Assembly (NCBI RefSeq): GCF_041321155.1
Contig: NZ_JBGGWB010000001.1
Location: forward strand, 186,001 to 250,000
Length of the DNA stretch: 64,000 bases
Source: Sphingomonas sp. IW22
GTDB taxonomy: Bacteria; Pseudomonadota; Alphaproteobacteria; Sphingomonadales; Sphingomonadaceae
Direction: 5' to 3'
Shown: in pieces, positions 26,954 to 35,881 of the stretch
Layout of the letters: every line of letters begins with the position of its first letter
Numbering within the stretch: the stretch's first letter is position 1
The notes under the pieces: generated by a model
Told to the model about the DNA's origin: nothing
Database searches by the model: none
Seen by the model: the letters and a program-made list of their open reading frames with translations, nothing else
Translations under genes and position numbers: made by a program

Positions 26954-28294
26954 TCAGCGCTTCGCCGGCTTGGGCCGGGCAACCGCCGCCATCTGCTGCG
27001 GCGATCCCAGTTGTGCGATGGTTTTGACGGCGTAATCCAGCTGGAAATCCTCAACGCCGCGCTTTTTCAACTCCTCGGTCGTAGCGGCAAAGCGCGGGTC
27101 GGTCTTGGCGTCTTCCTCCAGCACCTTGTTATCGACCTTGGCCTCGTTGATCAGATGGCGGCGCAGATCGGCTTCGCGGAACACCGGCCGCGTCTTGTAA
27201 TCCTCGTCCGACAGCTGCGGCACGCCCAGATCCGGCTCGATCCCGCCTTCCTGCACCGAACGGCCCGAAGGCGTGAAATAGCGCGCGGTGGTCAGCCGCA
27301 GCGCGTTTGACGGGCCAAGCTGAAGCAGCGTCTGGACCGATCCCTTGCCAAATGTGCGCTCACCCATGACGATCGCGCGGTGGTGATCCTGAAGCGCGCC
27401 GGCGACGATCTCGCTGGCGGACGCGGTGCCCGCATCGACCAGCACGATGATCGGCAGACCGCCCGTCACGTCACCTGGCCGGGCGTAATAACGCTCGATA
27501 TCGGCCTTTTCACGCCCGCGCTGCGAAACGATCTCACCGCGTTCCAGGAAAGCGTCCGACACCTCGATCGCCTGGGTCAGCAGCCCGCCGCCATTGGAGC
27601 GCAGGTCGATGACATAGCCGGTCGGCTTGTGCCCCAGCGACTTGTCGATCGCCATGATCGCCGCGCGCGTGTCAGCGCCGGTGGAGGCGGAAAAGGTGTT
27701 GATGTTGACGACGCCGACGCCATTCTTGATTTCCCACTTCACCGGCTTCTGCACGATGATCTCGCGCGCCATGGTCAGTTCAAGCGGCTTGTCGCGACCC
27801 GGACGGACGATTGTAAGCGTGACCTTGGTGCCCGGCTGCCCGCGCATATCCTCGATCGCTTCGTCCAGCGCCTCGCCAAAGATCAACTTGCCGTTGATGT
27901 GAGTGATATAATCGCCCGCCTTGATCCCGGCGCGGAATGCCGGTGTATCCTCGGTCGGAGCGATCACCTTTACGGCGCCATCCTCCTGCGTGACGGTCAG
28001 GCCCAGGCCGCCATAATTGCCCTCGGTCTGGATCCGCATGTTCTCGAAATCGAGCGCGTCGACATAGGAGCTATGCGGGTCGAGCGCGGCGAGCATGCCC
28101 TGAATCGCGCCCTTGACCAGCGTCTTGTCGTCGACCTTGTCGACATATTCGCCCTTCACGCGATTATAAACGTCCATGAACAGGTCCAGCTCGCGATAGC
28201 TGTTGCTGTCGACCTGCGCCATCGCGCCCGTCGCCAGCGGCACCAGCGCGATGGCAGCGGTGGCGGCAAGGGCCTGAAGCATCGGGCGGGCCAT
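26954..28294 (-). CDS. S41 C-terminal processing peptidase (CtpA-like)
   Basis: A 446-residue periplasmic serine protease. Signal peptide ends near residue 26 (...TGAMAQ); PDZ domain about 85-165 (GGLGLTVTQEDG, AGIKAGDYI); S41 core with catalytic Ser294 (DAGTASASEIVAGAL) and Lys317 (GERTFGKGSVQTL). The tail is basic (ARPKPAKR). ATG at 28294 is chosen because it begins the signal peptide; the upstream in-frame extension has no protein character. It follows the EnvC-like gene, a common alphaproteobacterial pairing in envelope remodelling, where such proteases trim peptidoglycan-enzyme substrates. Confidence 0.92.
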   Translation of the reverse strand: MARPMLQALAATAAIALVPLATGAMAQVDSNSYRELDLFMDVYNRVKGEYVDKVDDKTLVKGAIQGMLAALDPHSSYVDALDFENMRIQTEGNYGGLGLTVTQEDGAVKVIAPTEDTPAFRAGIKAGDYITHINGKLIFGEALDEAIEDMRGQPGTKVTLTIVRPGRDKPLELTMAREIIVQKPVKWEIKNGVGVVNINTFSASTGADTRAAIMAIDKSLGHKPTGYVIDLRSNGGGLLTQAIEVSDAFLERGEIVSQRGREKADIERYYARPGDVTGGLPIIVLVDAGTASASEIVAGALQDHHRAIVMGERTFGKGSVQTLLQLGPSNALRLTTARYFTPSGRSVQEGGIEPDLGVPQLSDEDYKTRPVFREADLRRHLINEAKVDNKVLEEDAKTDPRFAATTEELKKRGVEDFQLDYAVKTIAQLGSPQQMAAVARPKPAKR

Positions 28295-28383
28295 GAAACG
28301 CTTGTCCTTTCGAATACGCACGACCGTAGAGATAGCGGCAAGTCGCGTGCCAGGCAAAGCGCCCGCGAAGAATATATGGGCGT

Positions 28384-29544
28384 TCAGCGCAACATCGCCA
28401 CCAGATCGAACGGCACGCCCCGCCTGCGAAGCTCCACCATGACGCGCGGATCGGCGCCGGTGACGGCACGCCCGATCGGCGCGCCCTGCTCCACGACGTC
28501 GCCGCGCCCGACCGTCACCTCGCCAAGACCCGACAACAGGCTGGTCCACCCCTCGCCGTGATCCAGAATGAGGACCGTCGAATAGACGCCGAAGGGTCGC
28601 GCAAACAGCACCCGGCCATCGGCGGGCGCGACAACCTGCACCCCCGGCTGCACCGCCATCGTCAGACCCCGCGCGCGGATGCCATTTTCACTTATTTCGC
28701 CAAGGCCCGTGACCACGCGGCCCACCACCGGCAGGCGATAGGGCGGCGCGCCGTTCGCCGCATCGCCGGTGGCGCCGGGCCGCAGCAATGGGCCGTCCAT
28801 TGTCATCAGGCGGGCGCGAACCGTTTCAGCCGCGCTTGCCGCCTGGATCCGGTCGACAATCTCCCGCGCCTCTTCTCCCAGCGCGAGAGCGCGGTCGGAT
28901 TCGACCAGCGCGCCCCGCGCCAACGTGCGGGACCGCAACCGGCTTTCGGATTCGAGCTGGATCAGCCGCAGCCGCTCCTGCTCCAATCTGGCGCGCCCGT
29001 CGCGCAGGCTGGCGGCAGCCAGCCGGGCGCCATTCCGCAGCTGGCGAGTCCGCTCCATTTCCGCGCGCACACTGGCACTGCGCGCCTGAACCACCGGCGC
29101 GATCGAGGCCAGCAGCGCGCGGACATGCACGGCATCGCGGGCAGAACCGGGCTGAAGCAGCGCCAGCGACGCGGGGCGGCGTGCCATGGATTGGAGGGCG
29201 GCGACCAGCCGGACGGTCGGCGCACGCCGCACCTCCAGCCGGCGCCGCTGCCGTGTCAGCGCCTCGTCCACCAGCCGGATACGCGCACGGGCCGCCGCGA
29301 TATCCGCCTCCGCCGCCTCCGCCCGCGCGGCCACGGCCGCCTGTTCGCGCCGTGCCCGGCGAGCCGCGTCGGTTGCGTCAGCGGCTTCGCGTTGCAGGCG
29401 GCGGGCGCGGGCGCGGGCATTGGCGGACGCGCGATTGGCGCGCTCCAGCTCGGCGCGCTGCTCGGCGATCGATGTCTGTTGCGCGCCGGTCGTGCCGGGC
29501 AACAGCACCAGTCCGATCGCCGCCAGGGCAATCGCCCGCCGCAT
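28384..29544 (-). CDS. EnvC-like murein hydrolase activator (degenerate LytM)
   Basis: A 386-residue periplasmic protein: signal peptide (1 to about 21), a long Arg/Ala/Glu-rich coiled coil (about 25-245) and a LytM/M23-fold domain at the C-terminus (RLPVVGRVVTGLGE onward). The zinc ligands of active M23 enzymes are missing: the usual His/Asp motif reads NGIRARGLTMAV and the usual HXH reads SLLSGL. It should therefore activate amidases rather than cleave peptidoglycan itself, like E. coli EnvC. The ATG at 29544 overlaps the RlmH stop by 1 nt (TGATG); the longer frame upstream is rejected. Confidence 0.88.
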   Translation of the reverse strand: MRRAIALAAIGLVLLPGTTGAQQTSIAEQRAELERANRASANARARARRLQREAADATDAARRARREQAAVAARAEAAEADIAAARARIRLVDEALTRQRRRLEVRRAPTVRLVAALQSMARRPASLALLQPGSARDAVHVRALLASIAPVVQARSASVRAEMERTRQLRNGARLAAASLRDGRARLEQERLRLIQLESESRLRSRTLARGALVESDRALALGEEAREIVDRIQAASAAETVRARLMTMDGPLLRPGATGDAANGAPPYRLPVVGRVVTGLGEISENGIRARGLTMAVQPGVQVVAPADGRVLFARPFGVYSTVLILDHGEGWTSLLSGLGEVTVGRGDVVEQGAPIGRAVTGADPRVMVELRRRGVPFDLVAMLR

Positions 29545-29966
29545 CAACCCTCCCGGTGATAGGGGTGGCCCGCCAGAATGCTGGTCGCGCGCCACAATTG
29601 TTCGGCCAGCATCGCCCGCGCCATCAGGTGCGGCCAGGTCATCCGGCCAAAGGCGATCAGCCAGTCGGCCTGTGCGCGTGCGCTATCGTCGAAACCGTCG
29701 GCGGCACCGATCAGGAAACGGACCTCCCGCACCCCGTCGTCGCGCCAGCGGCCCAGCCGCTCCGCAAAGTTCATCGAACCGGGCTGATCACCCTTCTCGT
29801 CCAGCATGACGACGCGCGTGCCCGGCTCAAGCGCGGGCATCCGCCCACCCGTATCGGGCAGTTCGGTGACGCGGATGGGCCAGCCGATACGCTTCAGATA
29901 GCGTTCGACCAGCTCGCTTTCGGGACCACGACCGATGCGCCCGCGCGCAACCACATGCAGCAACAT
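29544..29966 (-). CDS. rlmH: 23S rRNA pseudouridine-1915 N3-methyltransferase RlmH
   Basis: A 140-residue SPOUT-family methyltransferase that methylates pseudouridine 1915 in helix 69 of 23S rRNA. Family markers are VVMLDEKGDQPGSMNFAERL, VRFLIGAADGF (SAM-binding knot), the segment WPHLMARAMLAEQLWRA and the C-terminal GHPYHREG. Length is close to the usual 155. The ATG at 29966 starts MLLHVVARGRIG, the conserved N-terminus; upstream frame is non-homologous. It follows rsfS, the usual order in bacteria. Confidence 0.95.
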   Translation of the reverse strand: MLLHVVARGRIGRGPESELVERYLKRIGWPIRVTELPDTGGRMPALEPGTRVVMLDEKGDQPGSMNFAERLGRWRDDGVREVRFLIGAADGFDDSARAQADWLIAFGRMTWPHLMARAMLAEQLWRATSILAGHPYHREG

Positions 29967-29988
29967 CGCGGGCGCTCTTTGTGCGGGA

Positions 29989-30387
29989 TCAGGACTGAGC
30001 GGGCTGCTCGGGCGGCGTTGGTGCCTCCCCAAATGCCCACATGCGTTCCAGATTGTAGAAGCTGCGCACTTCGGGCCGGAACAGGTGGACGATCACGTCG
30101 CCTGCGTCGATCAGCACCCAGTCGGCGCTGGGCAGACCTTCGACGCGCGGCGACACGCCGAACTCGCGCTTGATCCGTTCGGCCAGCTTCTGCGCCATCG
30201 AAGCCACCTGCCGCGTGGAGCGGCCCGAGGCCACGACCATGAAATCGGCGATGCTCGACTTGCCCGACAGCGGGATCGAAACCGTTTCAAGCGCCTGGTC
30301 GTCGTCGAGCGACGACAGGACGAGCGTGTGCAACGCCGCCGCCGGATCGGGGTCGGACGGGGACGAAACGGGACGGGACTGGGTCAA
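29989..30387 (-). CDS. rsfS: Ribosome silencing factor RsfS
   Basis: A 132-residue RsfS/Iojap protein that binds L14 on the large subunit and blocks subunit joining in starvation. Family motifs: SIADFMVVASGRSTRQV, RVEGLPSADWVLIDAGDVIVHLF and RSFYNLERMW. The start is TTG at 30387: no ATG or GTG fits, the TTG overlaps the nadD stop by 4 bp (TTGA), and an AGGAG lies 5 nt upstream inside nadD. The tail is Pro-rich. Confidence 0.93.
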   Translation of the reverse strand: MTQSRPVSSPSDPDPAAALHTLVLSSLDDDQALETVSIPLSGKSSIADFMVVASGRSTRQVASMAQKLAERIKREFGVSPRVEGLPSADWVLIDAGDVIVHLFRPEVRSFYNLERMWAFGEAPTPPEQPAQS

Positions 30388-31022
30388 TGCTGCTCCTGGG
30401 AACGTGCAACGGGTGATAGGGACCGTCGATCGGACATGAAACGACGATGCCAGGCGGGATCGGCGGCGCGAATACGGGTCGCCGAACGGCGGTCAGGGCG
30501 GAAGCGCAGCAGCACGAGCGCCGGCAATCTCCACTCGTCCCATCGTCTTGCCTGGCCTGCGGGCCGCACGCCGCGCCGCAACCAGCCCATCGCGGGACTT
30601 GCGAGGGCGTCGCCATCATAACCGGGACGGGCCACAACCGCAATCGGGACCGACGACGCGATATCGCGCCACCCCTTCCAATGGTGAAACCCCGCCAGAT
30701 TGTCGGCGCCCATGATCCAGATAAAGCGCCGTTTGGGGTATAAACCGGGCAGGCGTTTCAGCAGATCGACGGTGTACCGCGTCTTCAACCGCGCCTCGAT
30801 CGTCGACACGCGAATCGGGGCGAGGCGCGCCATCGCCCGCGCGGACGCCACCCGCGCGGCATAAGGCGCCATGTCGCCGGACGCTTCCTTCAGCGGATTG
30901 CCCGGCGATACCAGCCACCACACTTCGTCCAGCGCCAGCGCGCGCAACGCCTGCAACGCGACATGCCGATGCCCGCCATGCGCCGGATTGAACGACCCGC
31001 CCATCAAACCGATACGTCTCAA
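30384..31022 (-). CDS. nadD: Nicotinate-nucleotide adenylyltransferase NadD
   Basis: A 212-residue nucleotidyltransferase that forms nicotinate adenine dinucleotide from NaMN and ATP in NAD synthesis. The N-terminus carries GGSFNPAHGGHRH (the phosphate-binding HXGH-type motif, residues 8-20), and later FIWIMGADNLAGFHHWKGW, the substrate loop. The predicted start is TTG at 31022 (TTG AGA CGT ATC), because the conserved N-terminus begins there and no ATG lies upstream in frame; a GGGGA is about 13 nt upstream. It couples to rsfS by a 4-bp overlap and follows proA by 93 bp. Confidence 0.93.
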   Translation of the reverse strand: MRRIGLMGGSFNPAHGGHRHVALQALRALALDEVWWLVSPGNPLKEASGDMAPYAARVASARAMARLAPIRVSTIEARLKTRYTVDLLKRLPGLYPKRRFIWIMGADNLAGFHHWKGWRDIASSVPIAVVARPGYDGDALASPAMGWLRRGVRPAGQARRWDEWRLPALVLLRFRPDRRSATRIRAADPAWHRRFMSDRRSLSPVARSQEQH

Positions 31023-31115
31023 CAGCGCACGATCCCCGCACGCGGCGACACGGCGCCAGGACAGTCGACGGGGGCTGAGATCATCACCCGACGCTACGCC
31101 CTGCCCGCCCCCGCT

Positions 31116-32375
31116 TCAAGCGCGGGTCTGGCCAGTCCCTCGCACCTGCCACTTATAGGTCGTCAGCCCCTCCAGCGCGACGGGACCGCGCGCGTGCAGC
31201 CGCCCCGTGGCGATGCCGATTTCCGCGCCCAGCCCGAACTCGCTGCCATCCGCGAACTGAGTCGATGCGTTCCACATCACGATCGCCGAATCGACGGTCG
31301 ACAGGAAATGCTCCGCCACCGATTCGTCTTCGGTCACGATGGCGTCGGTATGATGAGAGCTGTGGCGCGCGACATGCGATATGGCGCCCGCTACGCCGTC
31401 GACCATCGCCACGCTCAATATGGCATCCAGATACTCGGTGTCCCAGTCGGCCTCCTCCGCAGGCTCGACTCGCGGATCGACAGCGCATGTCGCGGCATCG
31501 CCCAACAGCTTGCAACCCGACGCCGCCAGTGCGTCCAGCACGCGCGCAGCCTCTGGAAAGGCGCGGTCGATCAGCAGCGTTTCGGTAGCGCCGCAGATAC
31601 CTGTGCGTCGCATCTTGGCATTGACCGCCAGCGCCACCGCCTTGTCCGGGTCCGCAGCCCCGTCGATATAGGTGTGGCAAATCCCGTCGAGGTGCGCCAG
31701 CACCGGCACACGCGCCTCGGCCTGGACGCGCGCGACCAGGCTCTTGCCGCCGCGCGGCACGATCAGGTCGATCCAGCCCGCACCTGCCAGCATCGCACCG
31801 ACTGCCGCCCGGTCGGTCGTGTTAACCAGTTGCACCGCATCGCCCGGCAAGCCGCCCGCCTCCAGCCCGGCAACCAGCGCCGCATGCAGCGCACGATTGG
31901 TGGCAATCGCTTCGGAGCCGCCGCGCAGGATTGCAGCGTTGCCCGCCATCACCGCCAGCGAACCGGCATCGGCGGTCACATTCGGGCGACTTTCGAAAAT
32001 GATACCGATCACCCCGATCGGTACGCGCGCCCGCGACAGGAGCAGGCCGTTTGGCCGCGTCGAGCGGTCGATCACTTGCCCGACCGGATCGTCGAGCGCG
32101 GCGACTGCCTCAACCCCTGCGGCGATGCTTTCCAACCGCGCGGCATCCAGCCGCAGCCGGTCGAGCATCGCGCCCGACAGACCGTTCGCTGTGGCCCTTT
32201 CGAGGTCCGTCGCATTGGCGTCAAGAATTGCGGCCTGTCGCTCGCGAATCGCTGTCGCCGCCGCGCGAAGCCCGGCACGCTTGGCTTCACTCGACATCGC
32301 CGCCAATGCCCGCGCGGCGTTTCGTGCCTTGCGGCCGGTATCGGCCATCCATTGCTGCCAGTTGGTCGCTTCCAT
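31116..32375 (-). CDS. proA: Glutamate-5-semialdehyde dehydrogenase ProA
   Basis: A 419-residue NADPH-dependent reductase of gamma-glutamyl phosphate in proline biosynthesis. Recognisable segments are [20 protein letters not shown] (cofactor region), [12 protein letters not shown], and the catalytic-Cys region [14 protein letters not shown]. It ends with the family's [14 protein letters not shown]. The ATG at 32375 gives the usual length (about 420); the longer frame crosses the divergent promoter and is rejected. proB is not nearby. Confidence 0.96.
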   Translation of the reverse strand: MEATNWQQWMADTGRKARNAARALAAMSSEAKRAGLRAAATAIRERQAAILDANATDLERATANGLSGAMLDRLRLDAARLESIAAGVEAVAALDDPVGQVIDRSTRPNGLLLSRARVPIGVIGIIFESRPNVTADAGSLAVMAGNAAILRGGSEAIATNRALHAALVAGLEAGGLPGDAVQLVNTTDRAAVGAMLAGAGWIDLIVPRGGKSLVARVQAEARVPVLAHLDGICHTYIDGAADPDKAVALAVNAKMRRTGICGATETLLIDRAFPEAARVLDALAASGCKLLGDAATCAVDPRVEPAEEADWDTEYLDAILSVAMVDGVAGAISHVARHSSHHTDAIVTEDESVAEHFLSTVDSAIVMWNASTQFADGSEFGLGAEIGIATGRLHARGPVALEGLTTYKWQVRGTGQTRA

Positions 32376-32457
32376 GGCGATGCTGTCGCGCAATGGCCGC
32401 GCGGGTGCAATAAAGATGCGCTCGCCTCGCACAAAGGAAGGCGGTAACATTCGCAAC

Positions 32458-33522
32458 ATGTGCGGGGAAATCGAAGCGATCGGCGACTTGGCAACCGGCG
32501 GGCTGATGGCCCGCGCGGTAGAGCCGCACGCGGGCAAGGCGCAGGCGGGCGGGCATCACGGCAGCTGCCTGAATTGCGGCACGACGCTGATTGGCGAGCA
32601 TTGCCATCAATGCGGGCAAGCCGCGCATGTCCACCGTTCCATCGGGGCGATCTGGCACGATCTGCTCCACGGCGTCCTGCATCTGGAGGGGAAATTATGG
32701 GGCACGCTGCCCCTGCTGATCACTCGTCCGGGTGAACTCACGCGGCGCTATATCGACGGACAGCGGGCGCGATTCGTCTCGCCCATGGCGATGTTCCTGT
32801 TTTCGGTCTTTACGCTGTTCGCGGTGCTGTCGATCCTGGGTATCGCGCCGCCGGCAGACGTGACCAATCCGACGGCACAGGTGGCAAGCGGGCTTGAGGA
32901 AGCGAAGAAGCAGTTGGTCGCCACGCGTGCTAGTCAAGCGGCCCGCCTGACCGATCCCGAAGCAAGCGCCGACCGCAAGGCCCGTGCCCGCGAACGCATC
33001 GCCGAAATTGACGCGGAGCTACAGGTCATTCGGGATGCCCAGCCCACCTTCCGCCCTGAACGGGCCGAGATTTCGGGGTTCAAGACCGGTTGGAAAAGGC
33101 TTGACTATGGCATTGAAAAGGCGTCGAAGAACCCTGGCCTTGCGCTCTACAAGCTACAAGCGAACAGTTATAAATTCTCTTGGTTGCTGATCCCGCTGTC
33201 GCTGCCGTTCGTATGGGTGATGTTCGCGTGGCGGCGCGAGTTTCACGCATATGATCATGCGGTGTTCGTGACCTATTCGATCGCGTTCATGTCGCTGCTG
33301 TTCATCGTGCTGACCATCCTGGGCGCGATGGGGGTATCGTTGACCATCCTGACGGTGCTGGGCGCGGTCATCCCGCCATTCCACATCTATCGTCAGTTGC
33401 GCGGCGGCTATCGCCTGCGTCGGGGGTCAGCGCTGTTTCGCACAGCCCTGTTGCTCGTGTTCATTCAGGTGATCGCGACCCTCTTTCTGATGCTGGTGCT
33501 GGGCCTGGGCCTGATCGGATAA
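32458..33522 (+). CDS. DUF3667 zinc-ribbon membrane protein
   Basis: A 354-residue protein. A zinc ribbon [18 protein letters not shown] (about 38-55) is followed by the DUF3667 segment [21 protein letters not shown] and [20 protein letters not shown], then a hydrophobic helix, a charged coiled coil (about 140-195), and three C-terminal transmembrane helices (about 240-350). The function of DUF3667 is unknown. The ATG at 32458 is 82 bp from the divergent proA; a later ATG (MARAVEPH) is an alternative. The frame extending far upstream is antisense to proA and rejected. Confidence 0.82.
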   Translation: MCGEIEAIGDLATGGLMARAVEPHAGKAQAGGHHGSCLNCGTTLIGEHCHQCGQAAHVHRSIGAIWHDLLHGVLHLEGKLWGTLPLLITRPGELTRRYIDGQRARFVSPMAMFLFSVFTLFAVLSILGIAPPADVTNPTAQVASGLEEAKKQLVATRASQAARLTDPEASADRKARARERIAEIDAELQVIRDAQPTFRPERAEISGFKTGWKRLDYGIEKASKNPGLALYKLQANSYKFSWLLIPLSLPFVWVMFAWRREFHAYDHAVFVTYSIAFMSLLFIVLTILGAMGVSLTILTVLGAVIPPFHIYRQLRGGYRLRRGSALFRTALLLVFIQVIATLFLMLVLGLGLIG

Positions 33523-33556
33523 GGACGGAGCGGCGACATGCCGCCCCGCCCCTGAA

Positions 33557-34915
33557 TCAGGCGGCCACGCGCCGCACAAAGTCGCCGGCGCTGCCCTTCA
33601 GCGTTTCCAGATCGCCTTCGAACGCAACCACACCTTGCCCGACCGCGTCGATGCCCGTCGCCACCGCTTCGGTATCCTCGCGAATCGCGGCGATGGTGTT
33701 CGACATCGAATCGGCCGCCAGTGCGGTTTCGTCGACAGCGGCGGTGATCGCGGTGACGGTCTGCGCCTGCGCCTCCATCGCGCGGCGGATTCGCATGGCC
33801 GAATCCTGCACTTCCGCCACAGTGGTGCGGATCGAGGCCGATGTGTCGACGGTTGAGCGCGTCGCAGACTGGATCGCGGCGATCTTGGCCGCGATATCGT
33901 CGGTCGCGCGCGCGGTCTGGTTGGCAAGGCTCTTGACCTCCTGCGCCACCACGGCAAAGCCGCGCCCGGCGTCGCCCGCGCGCGCCGCCTCGATCGTGGC
34001 GTTCAGTGCCAGCAAATTGGTCTGCCCAGCGATCTCGCGAATCAGGCCAAGGATCGATTCGATCGACTTGGCATGATCGCTCAGCGCCCCCGAAGTTTCC
34101 ACCGCGGCACCGGCCTGTGCCGAAGCGCGCGTCGCGATTTCGGCGGCCACTTCGACCTCGGCGCGCGCATCCTCGATCGCGCGGATCAGCCCGGCGGCGG
34201 TGTGCGCGGCCTCTCGCATCGCCACCGCCGACTGTTCGGCAGCAGCGGCGACCTCACTGGCCTTGCCCAGCATGCCGCGTGCGGAGCCGGACGCTGCCTG
34301 CGCCTGCCCGCGCAGGGCCGATCCTTCATGACTGGCCCGCTCCACGCTCGACACGATCACGTCGCGGAACTCGCTCGCCAACCGTTCGCGCGCACGGTCG
34401 TTGCCGAAGGCGATATGCTCGGCATAGATCGCGACGGTGATGTCGGTCTCCAGCGCGGACAGCCGCATCAGCGTGTCGATCGATTCGGCCAGCCGCTCGT
34501 CACCATGTGGCACCCGCTTCAGCAGGATATCCAGCGCAGCCCTGTCGCTTGCGTTGATCATCGACAAAAGCGCCATGGGCGGCACGTCGGCGGCATAGGC
34601 GGCCGCAACCGACCGCTCGATCGATTCGACCCACGCCAGACCAGAGATATCCAGGAAACGGTTGCGAAGGAACGTGACGCCCAGCTCGATCATCTTTTCG
34701 GTTTCATGCGGCGCCCAGACGCGCTTGTCCGAAAAACAGCGCAGCCATTGCCGCCAATAAGCCTCCGCAACCTGGCGCACGTCGGCTTCCAGCAACGACC
34801 AGACGTGCCGCGCACTATCGATCATGCCGCCATCGAAATCGAACACCTTGAGCCGTTCCGCCAGCATCACGCGGCGGCTGATCGAACCCGGCTCCGGCAT
34901 ATCCTTTTCTTCCAT
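33557..34915 (-). CDS. Soluble methyl-accepting chemotaxis protein
   Basis: A 452-residue chemoreceptor without transmembrane helices. The N-terminal 190 residues are an all-alpha sensory domain ([35 protein letters not shown]) with a globin-sensor-like feel, but no clear proximal His, so heme binding is uncertain. The C-terminal signalling domain carries the hairpin tip [20 protein letters not shown] and [23 protein letters not shown] at 34915 is used; MPEPGS at 34900 is an alternative. A CtrA-like TTAA-N7-TTAG lies upstream. No che genes are adjacent. Confidence 0.88.
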   Translation of the reverse strand: MEEKDMPEPGSISRRVMLAERLKVFDFDGGMIDSARHVWSLLEADVRQVAEAYWRQWLRCFSDKRVWAPHETEKMIELGVTFLRNRFLDISGLAWVESIERSVAAAYAADVPPMALLSMINASDRAALDILLKRVPHGDERLAESIDTLMRLSALETDITVAIYAEHIAFGNDRARERLASEFRDVIVSSVERASHEGSALRGQAQAASGSARGMLGKASEVAAAAEQSAVAMREAAHTAAGLIRAIEDARAEVEVAAEIATRASAQAGAAVETSGALSDHAKSIESILGLIREIAGQTNLLALNATIEAARAGDAGRGFAVVAQEVKSLANQTARATDDIAAKIAAIQSATRSTVDTSASIRTTVAEVQDSAMRIRRAMEAQAQTVTAITAAVDETALAADSMSNTIAAIREDTEAVATGIDAVGQGVVAFEGDLETLKGSAGDFVRRVAA

Positions 34916-34988
34916 GCGTGTTCGGCCTTCCCCTGTCCCCGAATGCGCCCGATGAACGCATCCGCACGACGGAATATGACCCAAGCCG

Positions 34989-35003
34989 TTAAGACGGGGT
35001 TAG
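34989..35003. promoter_or_regulatory. Near-consensus CtrA site upstream of the chemoreceptor gene
   Basis: TTAAgacggggTTAG matches the alphaproteobacterial CtrA consensus TTAA-N7-TTAA with one mismatch. It lies 74-88 nt upstream of the chemoreceptor ATG, in the divergent region shared with sdhC. CtrA control of motility and chemotaxis genes is known in the class. Confidence 0.4.
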
Positions 35004-35023
35004 TTACGGACCAATGGTCGATC

Positions 35024-35052
35024 TTGCATCTGCGAAGACAGGGGGCCATTAG
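35024..35052 (+). promoter_or_regulatory. Candidate housekeeping promoter of sdhCDA
   Basis: TTGCAT (35024-35029) and CATTAG (35047-35052) are separated by 17 bp, partial matches to -35 and -10 boxes. The predicted transcription start would fall about 17 bp before the sdhC GTG at 35076. Support is limited to spacing and position. Confidence 0.3.
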
Positions 35053-35075
35053 CGGCTGCGAAAGGAACCCACCTC

Positions 35076-35489
35076 GTGGCAACGAAACCCGTGAGCCGGC
35101 CGCTGTCGCCGCATCTGTCGATCTGGAAATGGGGGCCGCATATGACGGTCTCGATCCTGCACCGCGTAACCGGTGACGGGATGGCGCTGGTCGGCAGCGT
35201 CCTGCTCGTCGCATGGCTGGCATGCGCTGCGGCCGGAGAAGCGAGCTATGCCGCTTTTCTTGACCTGTTCACCTATGCCGACGGGCGGATGAACGTGGTC
35301 GGCTATGTGTTTGGGATCGGCCTGACGGCATCCTTCTTTCAGCACATGGCATCGGGCGTCCGCCACCTGTTCCTCGACACCGGCGCCGGTTACGAACTGA
35401 AGCGCAACAAGCGCGGCGCGCAGGCGACGTTCGTCTTCTCGGTGGTTGCCACCCTCGCCCTGTGGGCGTTTCTGATCGCGGGGAAGTAA
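35076..35489 (+). CDS. sdhC: Succinate dehydrogenase cytochrome b556 subunit SdhC
   Basis: A 137-residue membrane anchor of complex II. The N-terminal RPLSPHLSIWKWGPHMTVSILHR contains the Ser and Arg of the quinone site and HR segment typical of SdhC; heme-ligand His is in QHMASGVRHLFLD. Three transmembrane helices follow. GTG start at 35076 is preceded by AAAGGAA. It leads the sdhC-sdhD-sdhA operon and ends 2 bp before sdhD. Confidence 0.94.
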   Translation: MATKPVSRPLSPHLSIWKWGPHMTVSILHRVTGDGMALVGSVLLVAWLACAAAGEASYAAFLDLFTYADGRMNVVGYVFGIGLTASFFQHMASGVRHLFLDTGAGYELKRNKRGAQATFVFSVVATLALWAFLIAGK

Positions 35490-35491
35490 GA

Positions 35492-35881
35492 ATGGGTACC
35501 GGAACCAGCATCGGCCGCGTGCGCGGCCTGGGCGCCGCCAAGGAAGGCGCGCATCACTGGTGGACGCAGCGGGTCACCGCGGGCGGCAACCTGGTCCTCA
35601 TGCTGTGGTTCATCGCGTCGCTGGCGATGCTGCCCGCCTATGATTACGCGACGGTCACCGCCTGGCTTTCGTCGGCATGGGCCGCGGTGCCGATGGCGCT
35701 GCTGATTCTGAGCGTTTTCTGGCACTTCCGCCTCGGTCTGCAGGTGGTGATCGAGGATTACAGCTACGCCGAATCGCGCGTCATCATGCTGTTCCTTCTG
35801 AACTTCTTCGTGGTCGGCCTGGGTGCGACCGCGATCTTCTCGATCCTCAAGCTCGCCTTTGCGGCGCAGGTGGTTTCCTGA
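35492..35881 (+). CDS. sdhD: Succinate dehydrogenase membrane anchor subunit SdhD
   Basis: A 129-residue hydrophobic subunit of complex II with three helices. The N-terminal [19 protein letters not shown] and [13 protein letters not shown] (heme/quinone region, with the conserved Asp-Tyr) match SdhD. The ATG at 35492 is two bases after the sdhC stop codon; the stop overlaps the sdhA ATG by 1 nt (TGATG), indicating tight coupling. Confidence 0.94.
   Translation: MGTGTSIGRVRGLGAAKEGAHHWWTQRVTAGGNLVLMLWFIASLAMLPAYDYATVTAWLSSAWAAVPMALLILSVFWHFRLGLQVVIEDYSYAESRVIMLFLLNFFVVGLGATAIFSILKLAFAAQVVS

Noticed and set aside
26476..27054. In-frame extension upstream of coq7
   Set aside because: It overlaps dsbB in another frame; Coq7 homology starts at the ATG at 26475, which is coupled to the dsbB stop.
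31672..32457. In-frame extension upstream of the DUF3667 protein
   Set aside because: It lies antisense to proA and crosses the divergent promoter region; DUF3667 similarity begins only after 32458.
33523..33556. GCGGC-N5-GCCGC hairpin between the DUF3667 and chemoreceptor genes
   Set aside because: A 5-bp stem with no U-run, which is common by chance in GC-rich DNA.
33557..34915. Assignment of the chemoreceptor as a heme globin-coupled sensor
   Set aside because: The helical N-domain resembles globin sensors in outline, but no convincing proximal His is seen, so the heme claim was not made.
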